A stretch of DNA of 64,000 nucleotides from Siphonodentalium dalli (GCA_032622095.1 CP136066.1:98605319-98669318); one strand, 5' to 3'. Positions 21,720 to 33,690 are shown, counted from the stretch's first letter. Numbers and translations are program-made. The notes: generated by a model not told the origin, from the letters alone.

Positions 21720-23067
21720 CAGGGTTTCCACCAAGGGGAAATTAATGAGCCCGTATTGGTTCGTCCCGTCGGGCGAAAAATTTGTTATTTGACACTGAAA
21801 AGTAGCCATTTCCTTGCACATGAGTGGCCCACAATTAAAGCAATCCAAAGCTACGTATATTACGCATGTCGATCATTTTCCGTGGGTGCATTAATTCTGT
21901 TGATGGTATCCAGATAATCAATCATGTAATTACGCACGTAAGACTGCCATCTGATTGAAGACTATATCAAGCTACAAGTTACAGTGTAAAAATTTATAAC
22001 TTACAATAAGATTCCGACAGGTATAATGAAACTAAACACTAAAAAGCATCTATGCATTGTCCAATAATACCTAGCTGGGATAATTGAATTAAGTATTTCC
22101 TAGAATTTCAAGTAGCTTCCGTGAAATGAAACTGATATATTCCATGTATTCTGTCAATCGTAAAACTATTTGTGCACTGTGACGTCATATATTCTGCAGG
22201 GTTTGTCTGCAGGAGATATTTATAGCGGCGAAATACGAATGGTAGCGAAATCTTTCAAACTCGGAACACGTTGCTTGTCAATAGTCTGTATTAGTCCAAC
22301 AACTGACGACCACTGCTATAGAGTTTTAGACAACGTGTTATAAAATATAATTGAGTTTTGGCGGGAAATGGAACATGTGCGCTGTTGTTTGTGTTTGGGG
22401 ACCCAGGCGGGACAACGAAACTATTATTGACCGTACTTTGACTTTATCTCCATATTGTGGGGGGGGGGGTATGTTTTTTGTGTTTATCCTCCATGCATGT
22501 AATATGGGTCAACTGAATGGTGTTGTCACTATGAATGCCCGCTATGAAGACTGATTTGGGACAGGTTCCGTATTGTAATAGTACGATAGCACGGGATCTC
22601 AGAGGTAGAACCGGTAGGAGAACCGTCTTTTGGCGTATGTTGATCCCTACTCTGCCTATCTCAGCAATTCGGCATTCTTTGATCAAATTATGTAATCGTA
22701 CGATAGCACGGGATCTCCGAGCGTGAGTAGTTTCAACCATAGAAATCCTGTGCAAAATAATATCCGTACTCAGCAGTCCGACATTCTTTGATGTTACAGC
22801 GACATTTATTACGCTGTATATAACGTCGCTATTTCAATGCACACCGAACATTACGTTGTAGTTTTGGCGCTTTGATTTCAAAGGGTTACGCTGTACCGGT
22901 AACACACTGTGCTACCAGTATTCTGTTTAACCCCCCGAACTCCTGTTGCAGCCGGATTTTTATGACATATTGCTACTGACTTTTGGTACATGTATGAATC
23001 AAACAGATCATCTGCGAGGGGAATGGGTCCGGGTGACGGACCCGCAGCCGGCCTGGCGGAAACCCTG
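21720..23067. mobile_element. hAT-like element, 1.35 kb, no transposase seen
   Basis: Ends CAGGGTTTCCACCAAGG and CCTGGCGGAAACCCTG are inverted repeats. ACTAATA flanks both sides (21713-21719 and 23068-23074). CAGGG ends and a 7-8 bp duplication fit hAT. ORFs inside are short and unrecognised. Confidence 0.75.
22575..22795 (+). repeat. Imperfect tandem duplication, about 120 bp
   Basis: CGATAGCACGGGATCTC occurs near 22,582 and 22,700 and GCATTCTTTGAT / GACATTCTTTGAT near 22,671 and 22,780. It lies inside the hAT-like element. Confidence 0.6.
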
Positions 23068-24119
23068 ACTAATATCACCGAAAATCTCAAGCAAATCAAC
23101 CGTAACACTCCATAGGAAACATTGTCTGAACTACGCTAAATTGTAAATAATTACTACTCGAATTGGGACACTTCGATCGGCGATAAACTAACTAAAACGA
23201 TTTCTCCATCGACAGTCACTGCATTTAATTAACCCTTTACCCATCACGTCGGCATTTCTCGGCATCCAGGTCTGCCATCACGTCGGCTTTTATCGGCTTT
23301 TTTTTTTACCAAGGTTACACTGGTTTTAGAAGCACTAATTGCACCATTGTTATACGATGAATCGGCATCAAACTTGCTATTCACATTGGTATGATTATAA
23401 TTTGTGTGTTTTGATTACTGTAATCAGCTTTAATGGTATTTTTATACCAAAATAATACACATTTAAACAAAATTTGAATACGCGATCGTGATACAACGCA
23501 AATCGAAACAGGAAACCACCAGCCGGAAGAAATTTGCGATGTTTGATCTGACTATTGTTTAATATTTGCTCAACTTGTCGAAGATTATGATAAATAGTTA
23601 AAACTAATAGATCAAATTCATTCAATGTAATAATTCTACAGGCAATTTTATGAAAACAAATATAAATAATTGTCAAAATCCAGGTGCTCGTTGACCAATT
23701 TGCTGCGTTTCCAGCGTGGATGCCATTTCCAAGTAAGCTACATCAATGTTGTTACGTGTTTATTACTTACTATTCATCTAACTAATTTAATACGCCAACC
23801 ACATGTAGCAACAACATTGTTATACCTCACATATATATCATTTTGTTTTTATTAATAAAGTTATTCGAGAGAATAATACATTAGTTTGTCTTGGAGATTG
23901 TATCTCTCACAGGCATGTGCAATAGATAAACAGCAAAGCGACATGCATCCAGCGTAACGTAAAGTCAGCCCAATTCAACTGAGAGTCGGGAGCGAACTGT
24001 CTTGACGTTGCCGTAAATGGAAGTTTTTGTGAATGAGCTTCCGACGTTTTCTGAATGAAATTAAAACGGCCAATAAAATTATACTTTTAAATGGCCTTCC
24101 CAGTGTTCAATTTGTTTTT

Positions 24120-24680
24120 GGATTAAGCTTGAATATGGCGATTGTCCGACTTAATAACTTTCACAAATATGAATTGATTTCAATAATTTTTGGTACCCTC
24201 TCTACATGATACGACTAGGGATTGGTTCAGACTGTTATTCGTAATATTACACTTCATTTTCGACTTATTTTGACTTTGGATGATAATTTATTATTCAAGT
24301 TATGATGTCCTGATCACCACCAAACTTGATACATGTATATGTCTGAATTGCCTTAAAATACAAACCTAGTGCGAATCGGGCTTAGAATTCATTTGTTTTT
24401 TTTTTGTTTCTTCGAATATGGGTATAAAAGCCATCTTAGATGTTAAGGTTACGTATCATTTTCTACCCTTTTTTGGGGTTTCTGCAATCATTCGAACAAA
24501 TATGAACCAATTTGAATATTTTTTTTCTGCACAAGCTTCTTGTGACACCATATCTATATTATTAGTCTGAATTTTTCTTTAAAGTTAAAAATCTTTTTTG
24601 TTGGGTTAACGGATAATGCGGGTTGAATTTGCCACGGTGGGGTATGCTACCACGCGAGTGCACACCTCTTGTTTATATCA
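24120..24680 (+). mobile_element. Helentron-like relic
   Basis: Typical phrasing (CACCAAACTTGATACATGTA, GATGATAATTTATT) and a right end GGGGTATGCTACC..GCACACCTCTTG before TTT, resembling the P1 terminus (CACACCTCTAG). Decayed. Confidence 0.45.
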
Positions 24681-25582
24681 ACAATGGGATTCTATTCAAA
24701 TAAAAATACAACATAGAACGCAACAAACATTTGACTCAATTTCTAATTAAATTATTTATTACTTATACTGAATGAATGAGAATCCATATGGTGTTCCTCT
24801 ATCAGTCTGCACTTTGTGGTCTGCTTTAATATCTAGCAGCATCTCACCAAGTGAAGAATATATCATTCCAATACACATTTAATTTATTGTGCTGCATAAA
24901 TACATTAGAAATTAATTAAGAGCAAATATAATTAAATAGGATAATTACATTAGTGGCGGATCACTTTGATGAATACCATAGAACATGCTATATAATATAC
25001 AGATGGCAAATGTTCAGAAATTGGTACCAGTATCTCATAGTGGTTGCAAACTGCATTCTGTATTTATGCCGCACCACAAGGAAAATTTCCAAATTACAGT
25101 ATTTTTTACAAGAATTGAACAAAAGAAATTCCCGGTCAGCGTGAACCCAGATTACATGATTTGGCGACTGCTGTGAGTCATTTTCGCTTTTCATACCTAT
25201 GGTATATCATACAATTTTCTCTGAGGAATTATATTCATGTTTAGCATTATAATGGCTCACAGAAGTTGCCCAAATCATGTGATCCAGCTTCCATGCTGCT
25301 GGGAATTTTGGACAATTGTTTGGCCATTTCCATCATATGGCTAATTGAGGTAATTGCTATATTTTATAAGATCTCAAAGCTCTATAAATTATTAAAAGGG
25401 CGGCTGATATCGATGGGGGTAGGGTCAAGATAATGTGAATGGATCATGGAGAAGATGGTGCTTCCAATGAGGGCCACCATTGTAGTATAAACATGGCATT
25501 TGCAACACAACAGCTCATCCGTACGATACTTTATTCACTAGATAAATTTGGGAGCACACTCGCTGAACCGAAAGCTAACAAG

Positions 25583-26130
25583 GCAAGTTCCACAAAATGT
25601 GTATGTGTGCTTCACATCATTTATGTACTGCCCGATCATGCACTGTGAGGAAATTTTCACGATTGATGTGCGAGTACAATGTAGGTGCAGCCATTTTGTG
25701 ATACTCTTCCTTATCTGGTCTGGTCGAGCAACAAACGATCTTCCATAAACGTGGACATTTTCGATGCACTGCTTCGCCACATTGTCACTTCGCCACTGGT
25801 TACAACTAGTAGATGTACTGAATCACTGCATTGTCTCTGAATCACTGCATTGTCACTGAATACTCTAAATGTGCACCAGTCCACAAAATTTGTATGTGTG
25901 CTAATCAGAATACATCATGATCAAAATATGGGCATTTTCAATGTACTGCTTCGCCACATTGTCACTGGATCACTGCTGTGGTATATTTGGATTGTCGCTG
26001 AATAACTCTGAGTCACTCGAAATGTGCAAAAGTCCACAAAATGTGTATGTATGCTAATCCGATTACATCATGATCAGAATATGGGCATTTTCGATTCACT
26101 GCTTCACCACATTGTTACTGAACTGAATGA
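25583..26130 (+). repeat. Three diverged direct repeats, about 150 bp
   Basis: AGT.CCACAAAATGTGTATGT and GGCATTTTCGAT.CACTGCTTC.CCACATTGT recur from 25,583, 25,877 and 26,030. Other bases in 24,700-27,170 are unrecognised. Confidence 0.65.
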
Positions 26131-27173
26131 CTCCAAATTTTCGCTTGTCCTCCAATTTAGTCTAAATCTCCTATGGAAATATTTCTATCTGGTATCGTTG
26201 TATTTTATTGGTTGTAACTATCATGTCCGCTCCGACTTTCTATACTAACACTTGCTCCCTGTCCATACTGCGTCCACAATGGCATTGAAAACAATTGAAT
26301 CATCGACAAGAAATGTACAAACAAAAACCGTCGTTTCATGAAATAAACATGTGGGGCGAAGTTTTAATTTCCGGGTCACTTGTGGCCTCGAAAAAAGTCA
26401 TCAAAACAACAAAAATAAGTCTTGTGTGCATTTAATTAACCATGTGTCTTATACGAAGTCCACCTTGATTATGTTTTCGAATGCATCTGGGCAATGGGAG
26501 TATCAAGAAACGCACATTCGAAACAATTAAATGCTATTAAATTCCATTGTAATCCTAAGCGGGCACCTGCACGTAAATAATCTCACGACATTGCTTTCGC
26601 GTAAATCAGCCCAATCAAACCAAACTATATCTGGTTTTCACAAAGGCATATGTTGCAGTTTTTGGCGCAACCCAAAATCGGCTGCTAGTATGGGAAAAAA
26701 TGTTTCTAATCCGACATATTAAACATTATATTGTTATTGAATAGCATTTCAACTTCTAACCTATGATTCAAAAAATTGAATTTTTAGTATATTAATGCTG
26801 TTTTTATGTCTTTTTTTAAACATGACACACGGAATAATTATCGAAGTATTTACGTCGACGCTGCACATCTTATTTCTGTATCCTCACGATCATGGCTTGT
26901 GTTTTGTTTACATTGGTTACTATTTGTGATCACGTGTCAACAACAGTTAATAAGATTTTTACAATACCAGCTGGAATCAATTTCATAATGCATTTCCACA
27001 TTTTATTGAATTTCGTTGGTACATTATTAAATGCAAATAAGTAGAAGTTGGTCAACCCTTTGCTAGTGATTGGGGAAACGTGAAGGTAATTCGGGAAATC
27101 GAGGTTACGACGTCAAATTTCATACAAAATCTTCGCGGTGTTTTTGTTGATAAAATATTGGGGATAATTTATT

Positions 27174-27600
27174 TAACGATGTCAAAGTATGGTACGCATT
27201 CATATGGCCATGAACTAGAGTGATTAGTGCACATGTAGATGTGAAAATTGAAAGGAATGCACGCGTAAAAACGATCTCATTGTTTTATTAGAAAGTGATT
27301 GCTAACAGTAAAGAAATTACGGCAACTGTGTTGCCTTACCGTCTTACGTAATACAGAACTCAATAGACAACGTTTTCTGTGGCAAATTTATGTTTTAATA
27401 TGGAATATATAATGGGGGAATAATTTTGTTTAACGATGTCAAAGTATGGTACGCATTCATGTGGACATGAACTAGAGTGATTGGTGCACACGTAGATGTG
27501 AAAATTTAAAGGAATGCACTGCAAAACGATCTCTTTTTTTTTATTTGAAAGTGATTGCTAACAGTAAAGAAATTATGGCGACAGTGTTGTCTCACGCAGT
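27174..27600 (+). repeat. Tandem duplication, period 257 bp
   Basis: TAACGATGTCAAAGTATGG starts at 27,174 and 27,431; both copies continue through GTACGCATTCAT, GAACTAGAGTGATT and GAAAGTGATTGCTAACAG. Lies in the 4.9-kb TTAA element. Confidence 0.8.
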
Positions 27601-28371
27601 ACCGTACACAACCAAATCTCCGGCGTTTTGTTGTTTTAAAATATTTCTGTTGATAAATTGAACACCATAATAAGATAAATTTTCGGAAATTACCAGCTGA
27701 AATTACAGCAATAAAATTCAGAATCTGATAAATTTCAATGTGAAATTGATTTTAATTCTATGCAATGAATCAGGGTCAAGAAAAATCCGGAAAGATACTT
27801 ACCAACTCCATAGTGTCTCCTTGTTCTCCAACTTCAGACGGAATATATGATCAAACAAACCATCTTACCTGCTCTTCCCGTACTAAGGATGTAGTATGAA
27901 TTAAATTTAATATTTTTGCACATTGCCTAATGGGGGACTTGACTTTCATAAACATGAAAATGAATTGTTACCAATTAATTAAAATAAAAAAAACCCATCC
28001 ATGCAGATAAACAAGAGCCACCATAAGATTTAATAATACATTTTTTCCTATAACTTTGACGTTACCAGAAAGTTCTGTTGGCTGGGATGACATATTACTG
28101 TTGGGTAAAGGGTTAATATATTAGAATGACGGTGTGTGTTGTCAATTTGGATATAATATTTGTGAAAATAACTACTTTGAACAAGATTATTCTCCATTTC
28201 TATTTGATCACCCTACCGGAGTGTTTCACATCACTTTAAAGTTAATTTAAAAGATTCATAAAAGGAGATTTTTGTGAGTTCTCATTGTATACTTCTATTA
28301 TGGGAAAATATTTGGTGTAATTACCTGTCAATTATATTTTTGGAATTTATTCAAAATGTGAATCGACAGGC

Positions 28372-28600
28372 CTTACCTTTCATGGGAGCTTCCTGAAATT
28401 TTGCGAAAACCATGTGCCAATGCATTCTCTTATATATATAAGCATATATAAGAGAATACATTGGCCTAACAATATTTACTATGGCAGTGTTAGCTAGTGC
28501 GATAATGCGATGCTCCCTATGGGAGACTCGCATATATAAGAGAATGCACTTGCACAGGGTCTTTAATGCTGCAGCAGCACAGCTCCAGTCATGAATATTC
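28372..28600. mobile_element. Family C MITE, decayed
   Basis: TTACCTTTCATGGGAGCTTC ... CAGCTCCAGTCATGAAT with remains of both hairpins (28,417-28,470; 28,508-28,556). Confidence 0.6.
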
Positions 28601-28810
28601 GGGGAGGGATCGGTGGTGGTCCAGGCGTTAGATTTAGGGAAACTTGCTGTCTGCATGATATTTTTCATCAGAAAAGCCACTGATAAACATCCCAAAATCA
28701 CAATTGACAGCATGTTTATCCCCATTATAATTCCACAGACCAAAACATCATGCTATAGCGATGAGAATCTGCCAAAGAGTCACTGAACTGGACATAGTTG
28801 ACAGTTTTTA

Positions 28811-29290
28811 TGTTTACCCATACCATAGTATGGTAAACATAGTGTCATTGTCCGGATTGACCACTCGTCATCAGTCCATCCGTCTGTCTGTCTGTCTGTA
28901 GACACTTTACGCATGGTGCGATAACTCAAATATTTTCTATCTGATCGGAATCAAATTTTGTATATGAAAAAAAGACAGATCGAGTTCGAATATGGGTTTA
29001 ATCAGACTATTTTTAACTGAGTTATGGCCCTTTTTCGAAAAAATATTCACTCTTAAAAATTGCTCAATTTAACAACAAAACAAAACAAATAAATAAATAA
29101 AAAAAATAAATAATAATTTTTTATTTTTTTTTAAATTTAACAAAATTTAAAAAACTGACACCATTATAACCCCAAGTCACCACACCCAAATTTGTTTAAA
29201 TCGGTCCAAAATCTTGTGTTTTGTACTGGTAAATTTGTTTGGAGCGACATTAAATCCAATCCACCAATTCCATCTCATGCCTTTGGAGTA
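28811..29290 (+). mobile_element. Helitron-class repeat, copy with 57,665-58,245
   Basis: Stem TTACCCATACCATAGTATGGTAA, then TTGTCCGGATTGACCACTCG, CTGTCTGTCTG, TAGACACTTTACG and GCGATAACTCAAA. Shared with 57,665 onwards. An AT-only tract follows (29,080-29,160). No clear 3' end. Confidence 0.55.
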
Positions 29291-29698
29291 CTTAGCTATT
29301 GATAAGGCTATATTATTTTCTGATGTCTCTTATGCCAATGTGCAGATAATCTGATAAAGAAAGCTATGGTATCTAATTTAAAATAAAGATTCAACAGTAC
29401 ACATCATATGATATTAACAGTAGACTTGGACATCTGTGCTGCGTTGCACAGCTGAAGATATCACTCTACAGATGGTCTGAGGTCATTATAAATGTAATTG
29501 GTTTAATAGAGATGTCAGCTTTCAACATAAACAATTCCTGTGAATTGTTGACAGCTCTGCTATATAATTGATATTAATGGGTCAGCAGTGAGGTGGCTTA
29601 TCTTGATCTATATTGTTGGTAGAATTTAATACTTTATCATTGTAAACTTAAATTGGACTATCTTAACCCAAGTATTCCATGTCCAGGTCATCTTTCAC
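29291..29698. other. Intron sequence, nothing recognised
   Basis: No repeat or exon that I can support. Confidence 0.4.
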
Positions 29699-29960
29699 AT
29701 TTAACCTAAGGCTGTGATGGTGCAGCATTACAGATCCTGTACCAGTGCATTATCTTATATAAATGCGAGTGACCCATAAATTCCAATAATTTGTGTTATG
29801 TACATTTGTCTATTTTTGTACATAACAGTATACTCTATAATTCAACACCAAAACTCTCATTTATGATTCCGATCATAGTAATTTGCTATCGCCAAGGGAT
29901 GGGTTAACATCTGCCGATCGTGATCGGCCTCTCATTGTAAAGTTCATGTCACTTCCTCCC
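29699..29960 (+). repeat. Family C fragment fused to dispersed repeat K
   Basis: 29,699-29,772 is a family C left end (GTGCAGCATTACAGATCCTG). 29,775-29,960 matches 58,676-58,858 (CCAATAATTTGTGTTA; ACAGTATACTCTATAATTCA; CGCCAAGGGATGGGTTAA). Confidence 0.6.
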
Positions 29961-30500
29961 AGAATTGTGCTCCACTCCATAAAGATATATTTTCATATTT
30001 TCATATAAATTATATCAATAAATGCAAGTTGCGTGGCCAAGATATTACACTACTGATAGGTCATTGGCATTGAATTGCATCAGTGGTCAAGGGTGCACAT
30101 CAAACTTCATGGTATAGTGAAAAACTATTTGTTCTTTGCAACGTCATGTCATGTATACTGTCAAATACATCATCATTCCGATGTCCTTCAATTTATTTCG
30201 AAAGAGCTGTTTCAATTAAAAAGGGTTGGATGAATAATTTCCCAGACTTGAATTAAGTTGATGTGCGATTCAATCATACTTTGAATTTCCTGCTGTTTAC
30301 GTTGTTGCCCAAGGAACAAAGATACTTACGGTGGGAACACGTAATGAATAAGATTTTTTTATTGGTGGGAACGCCTCAAGCATGTACTCATGCATCAAAC
30401 AACGTAAATTCAATATCAATTTAGAAACTAATTGACAGGGGAATAAGTTAACAAATATTTCCAGGAACTCTGAATACATCTTTAATTTTAGCCGATAGTT
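29961..30500. other. Intron sequence, nothing recognised
   Basis: AT-rich; no supported feature. Confidence 0.4.
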
Positions 30501-30501
30501 A

Positions 30502-30588
30502 ATTGATTAAAAGCAACCTTATAACACATAATAGCTTCATTCGTTATTGATTAAAAGCAACCTTATAACACATAATAGCTTCATTCGT
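30502..30588 (+). repeat. 44-bp tandem duplication next to a MITE
   Basis: ATTGATTAAAAGCAACCTTA and the following bases to TTCATTCG occur twice, identical, immediately before the family M element. Confidence 0.8.
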
Positions 30589-30589
30589 A

Positions 30590-30816
30590 CAGTAATGCCC
30601 TAAATAATACACTCCTTAACCACAGCAGAATTATGGTAATTTTTGAGGATTTAGTTGGAAATATGGCTTGTTGCCATTCATTGGAAAGCTCTCAGTGATG
30701 CCCTAAATAATCGAGAGCTTTCCGATGAATGGCAACAAGCTATATTTCCAACTAAATCCTGAAAAGTTACCCATAATTCTGCTGTGGTTAAGGAGTCAAT
30801 TATTTAGGGCATTACT
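30590..30816. mobile_element. Family M palindromic MITE, copy 4
   Basis: CAGTAATGCCCTAAATAATA ... TTATTTAGGGCATTACT. A short second M end (GTGATGCCCTAAATAATC) is embedded at about 30,693. Ends 21 bp before the exon at 30,838. Confidence 0.78.
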
Positions 30817-30837
30817 CTATTTGTGTATCACTGTCAG

Positions 30838-30951
30838 GAAACTACCCAGATGCTTGAAAGAGAAAACGAAGATCTGAAGCATGAAATTCTGCAAATAAAA
30901 CAGCAGCTGAGAGAAATCTCCACCACACCTGACGACCAACTTCACTCTCAA
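30838..30951 (+). CDS. Coiled-coil protein gene, internal exon i (114 nt)
   Basis: Acceptor TGTGTATCACTGTCAG (ends 30837); donor CAA|GTAGGT (30952). 38 codons, phase 0 to 0. Peptide ETTQMLERENEDLKHEIL continues QIKQQLREI, then a Ser/Thr/Pro/Asp tail (STTPDDQLHSQ). It is in exact register with the exon at 18,390 and similar in shape to the one at 20,951. The acceptor follows a family M MITE by 21 bp, the same arrangement as at exon a (840). The AG-distal intron end is GCATTACT plus a short pyrimidine-poor stretch, so the splice signal probably includes MITE bases. Confidence 0.85.
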
Positions 30952-31003
30952 GTAGGTTTATATCCAATGTTCATCTTCTAATTATATCCGATGTTAATTG
31001 TCC

Positions 31004-31460
31004 CTCGAAAAAAAATTATGAGGGACTATTAAAATGGCTGCTGTCCGTTTGGCCGTCTGTCCACGTGGAAATTTCCAGATGAGAACTTTATTTTGGGCTA
31101 TCGAATCAAAACCAAATTGGGTATGTGAGTTTGTCAGTTCAAAACACAGGTCAAGTTCGAATATGGGTTCGGTCTGCCCATTTTTACTGGAGTTATGGCC
31201 CTTTTTGACTTACAATATGTCTGTCCATCCTTTCGGAAAGTTTCCAGATGATGATCTTTATTTGAGTTATCGGATCGAAACCAAATTTGGTGTGTGAGTT
31301 TATGAGCTCAAAACAGGGCCTGAGTTTCGATAATTGGTTCGGTCTGCCCATTTTTGCCAGAGTTATGGCCTCTTTTCGAATTTTGTCATTTTGAGGTTTC
31401 CGGATGATAACTTTAGTTTGTTTGATCTGGATCTGAACCACATTTGGTATGTCACATTAT
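31004..31460 (+). mobile_element. Helitron-class repeat relic
   Basis: Starts CCTCGAAAAAAAATTATGAG, then repeated blocks with TTTCCAGATGA.AACTTTA, ACCAAATT.GGT.TGTGAGTTT and CAGAGTTATGGCC. No coding sense beyond repeat-derived ORFs. Confidence 0.5.
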
Positions 31461-31812
31461 CGACCATAGGTCACCTCACATATATAAGAGAATGCATTGG
31501 CCTAACAAATTTTATATTATTTTTTATAATTGTTAAAATATGTAAGAAAAATGTCAAAAATAATGATAAAAAATTGTTAAAGAATATAAGAAAAAATTAT
31601 AAAAATTGTTATAGAATATAAGAAAAAAATTATAAAATATGATCAAAATTGTTAAAGATTGTAAGAATTTTTTTTTTTAAATGATGAAAATTATTAAAGA
31701 ATGTAAGAAAAATTGATAAGTAATGATAAAATATTGTTAGGTCAACTCTCATATATAAGAGAATGCATCGGCATAGGGTCTTTAATGTTGCGCCAGCGCA
31801 GCACCCATCATG
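31450..31812. mobile_element. Family C MITE, left-truncated
   Basis: Two half hairpins (ATATATAAGAGAATGCATTGG; ATATAAGAGAATGCATCGG) around a GTTAAA/AAGAAAAAT-rich spacer and the right end CCCATCATGAAAGGGATAA. Confidence 0.65.
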
Positions 31813-31828
31813 AAAGGGATAATGCTGT

Positions 31829-32460
31829 TTGCTTTTTGTCCCCCAAAATTTTCGGAGGACTATTGTAATCAACCGCATCCGTCCGTGCATCCGTCCGGAG
31901 TTATAACTCCAGTAATGATCATCCGATTTGATTGAAACTTGGTATGTAGGTGTCTCAACAAAGAACACAGGTTCTCTGCAATTGTGGGTTTGATCCGATG
32001 TTCTTTTATGGAGTTATTTTTTTTACTTAGAAAATTTCTCACTTATTTCGGTTTCAGGATGATATCTCAAGTTTGGATGGATCCTTTAATTGCAATTACC
32101 ATTTTTTTGTGGGTCGTTCATATCAAAATACAGGTCAATTTGAATTTTAGTTTGATCCAATGATTTTTCCCAGAGTTATGGGCCTTTCGACTTTGAAAAA
32201 CATTTTTTATAATTTTCTGTATGAGGGTATATGTATACCTTCGATCATGGTGTAATCAACTCCTGCTACAGTTTGATCGTAGATATTTGAAACTTCAGAG
32301 TATTGTTACCCATATATTGGAGATGTGCAACATGTATATAGATGACGGAAAAATTATTTCTTTACGGAATTATTAACTCTTTCGACTTGGAACATTTCAA
32401 CATTTTTTAAAATTTCTATAACAAAGCGGCATCGACTTGCCACGTTTTCGGGGGACACTG
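31829..32460 (+). mobile_element. Helitron-class repeat relic
   Basis: GTCCCCCAAAATTTTCGGAG at the left and CACGTTTTCGGGGGACAC at the right are rough inverted ends; internal CCGTCCG and 'GGAGTTAT' repeats. Confidence 0.5.
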
Positions 32461-32509
32461 TGGTCGGCTGACCTTTTATTTTATTATTGAATTATCCTTC
32501 TTTGTTTAT

Positions 32510-33301
32510 TATACCCCCCGCAACGAATTTAGGGGGGGTATACTGGAGTCAGCTTGTCCGTCCGTCCGTCCGTCGTCCGTCCGTCGTCCGTCCGTCGTCC
32601 GTCGTCCGTCCGTCCGTGGACACAAATTTGTCCGGAGTTTTTCTCAGTCGTTTTTTGATCAATTTCTGTGAAACTTGGCACAGACATCAACCATCATGGG
32701 AACCTGTGCACCTGCGATTATGACGTCTGTCGGACTTTTATTTTTGGAGTTATCCCCCCTTTTTCGACTTAGAAAATTTTCGCAACATGTATACTTTTGT
32801 CCGAGCTTTTATTCCTACATTTTTCGGTCAATTTTTTTTAAACTTGGCACAGATATTTAGTACCATTGGAACTTGTGCACCTGCGATTATGACATCTGTC
32901 TGACATTTTTTGGTGGAGTTATCCCCCTTTTTCAACTTAGAAACTTTTTTTGCAACATGCATAATTTTGTCCAAGCTTTTATTCCTACATTTTTCGGTCA
33001 ATGTTTTTTAATCTTGGCACTGATATTTAGTACCATGGGAACCTGTGCACCTGCGATTATGACGTCTGTCCGACATTTTTTGTGTGGAGTTATTCCCCTT
33101 TTTCGCAACATACATAATTTTGTCCAAGCTTTTATTCCTACATTTTTCGGTCAATAGGTTTAAGATTAGGGTTATGGTTGTACACCTGCAATGGGAACTG
33201 TTATTTTATTATTTTAACTAAATGTTTACTGACATGTGAAACATCTTAGTATTTTAAAAAGGGGGGTATCCGTAGTCCCATTGGGACAGTCACACCTCTA
33301 G
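32510..33301 (+). mobile_element. Helentron/'pearl'-like element P2
   Basis: 792 bp, same order as P1: TATACCCCCCGCAACGAATT stem, GTCCGTCC array, about three 165-bp units, TCCGTAGTCCCATTGGGAC hairpin, CACACCTCTAG end. Flanked by T on both sides. Confidence 0.77.
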
Positions 33302-33439
33302 TTTTAAATTGGTGTTTAGTCTATCCTTTCAATTTGGCACCACTGGGTCATGCCAGCACCTAAGTTTCAACCTCTTGTTTAGGTACCTGATGTTATCAAA
33401 GGGACTCTTCAAAGGTTTTCAAAGTGGGTTCATGCAAAA

Positions 33440-33690
33440 TAACATAAAATTCTGTAAAACAACTATCATCAACAAGATTATGGAAAAATAGATACTTTTT
33501 TCTCAATCTTATTATCATTATTAATAACTCTCCAATAATTATATTTTGCATGTCGAAACTATTGTTATGTAAACAGTGGAATTACCGATAAAAGTCCAAT
33601 TAGTCCAATAAGACGGGAAACATCAGAAAATGTCAAGGCATTGATAAATATTATGAAAATTATGTTCAGACTAAAATATTTGAACGGTGT
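33440..33690 (+). repeat. Intron segment homologous to 13,990-14,260
   Basis: Shared words in order: CTGTAAAACAACTATCA, CTCCAATAA, TTTTGCATGTC, TTGTTATGTAAACA. Either a dispersed repeat or part of a gene-internal duplication. Confidence 0.5.

Larger units (their letters stand above)
23229..28116. mobile_element. 4.9-kb TTAA element (piggyBac-like ends), no transposase recognised
   Basis: TTAACCCTTTACCCA at 23229 and TGGGTAAAGGGTTAA ending 28116. Removing it and one TTAA makes the flanks colinear with 48,355-48,372. The right end (TGTTGGGTAAAGGGTTAA) matches the MITE at 6,520. The interior holds no long ORF and other repeats, so it is a non-autonomous or composite carrier. Confidence 0.75.
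21629..28245 (+). repeat. Repeat family T, one copy split into three by two insertions
   Basis: Pieces 21,629-21,719, 23,068-23,228 and 28,117-28,245 align in order to the uninterrupted copy at 48,108-48,482 (landmarks: TTAGTATTCAGG; TCAATTGTAAAT..TTACAACTCG-type; ATCGGCGATAAACTAA; AACAAGATTATTCTC; CACATCACTTTAA). What T itself is remains unknown. Confidence 0.8.

Noticed and set aside
27795-27860. Possible minus-strand mini exon (LENKETLWS before GTAAGT)
   Set aside because: Good donor, but no convincing acceptor and only about ten codons; orientation is opposite to the gene.
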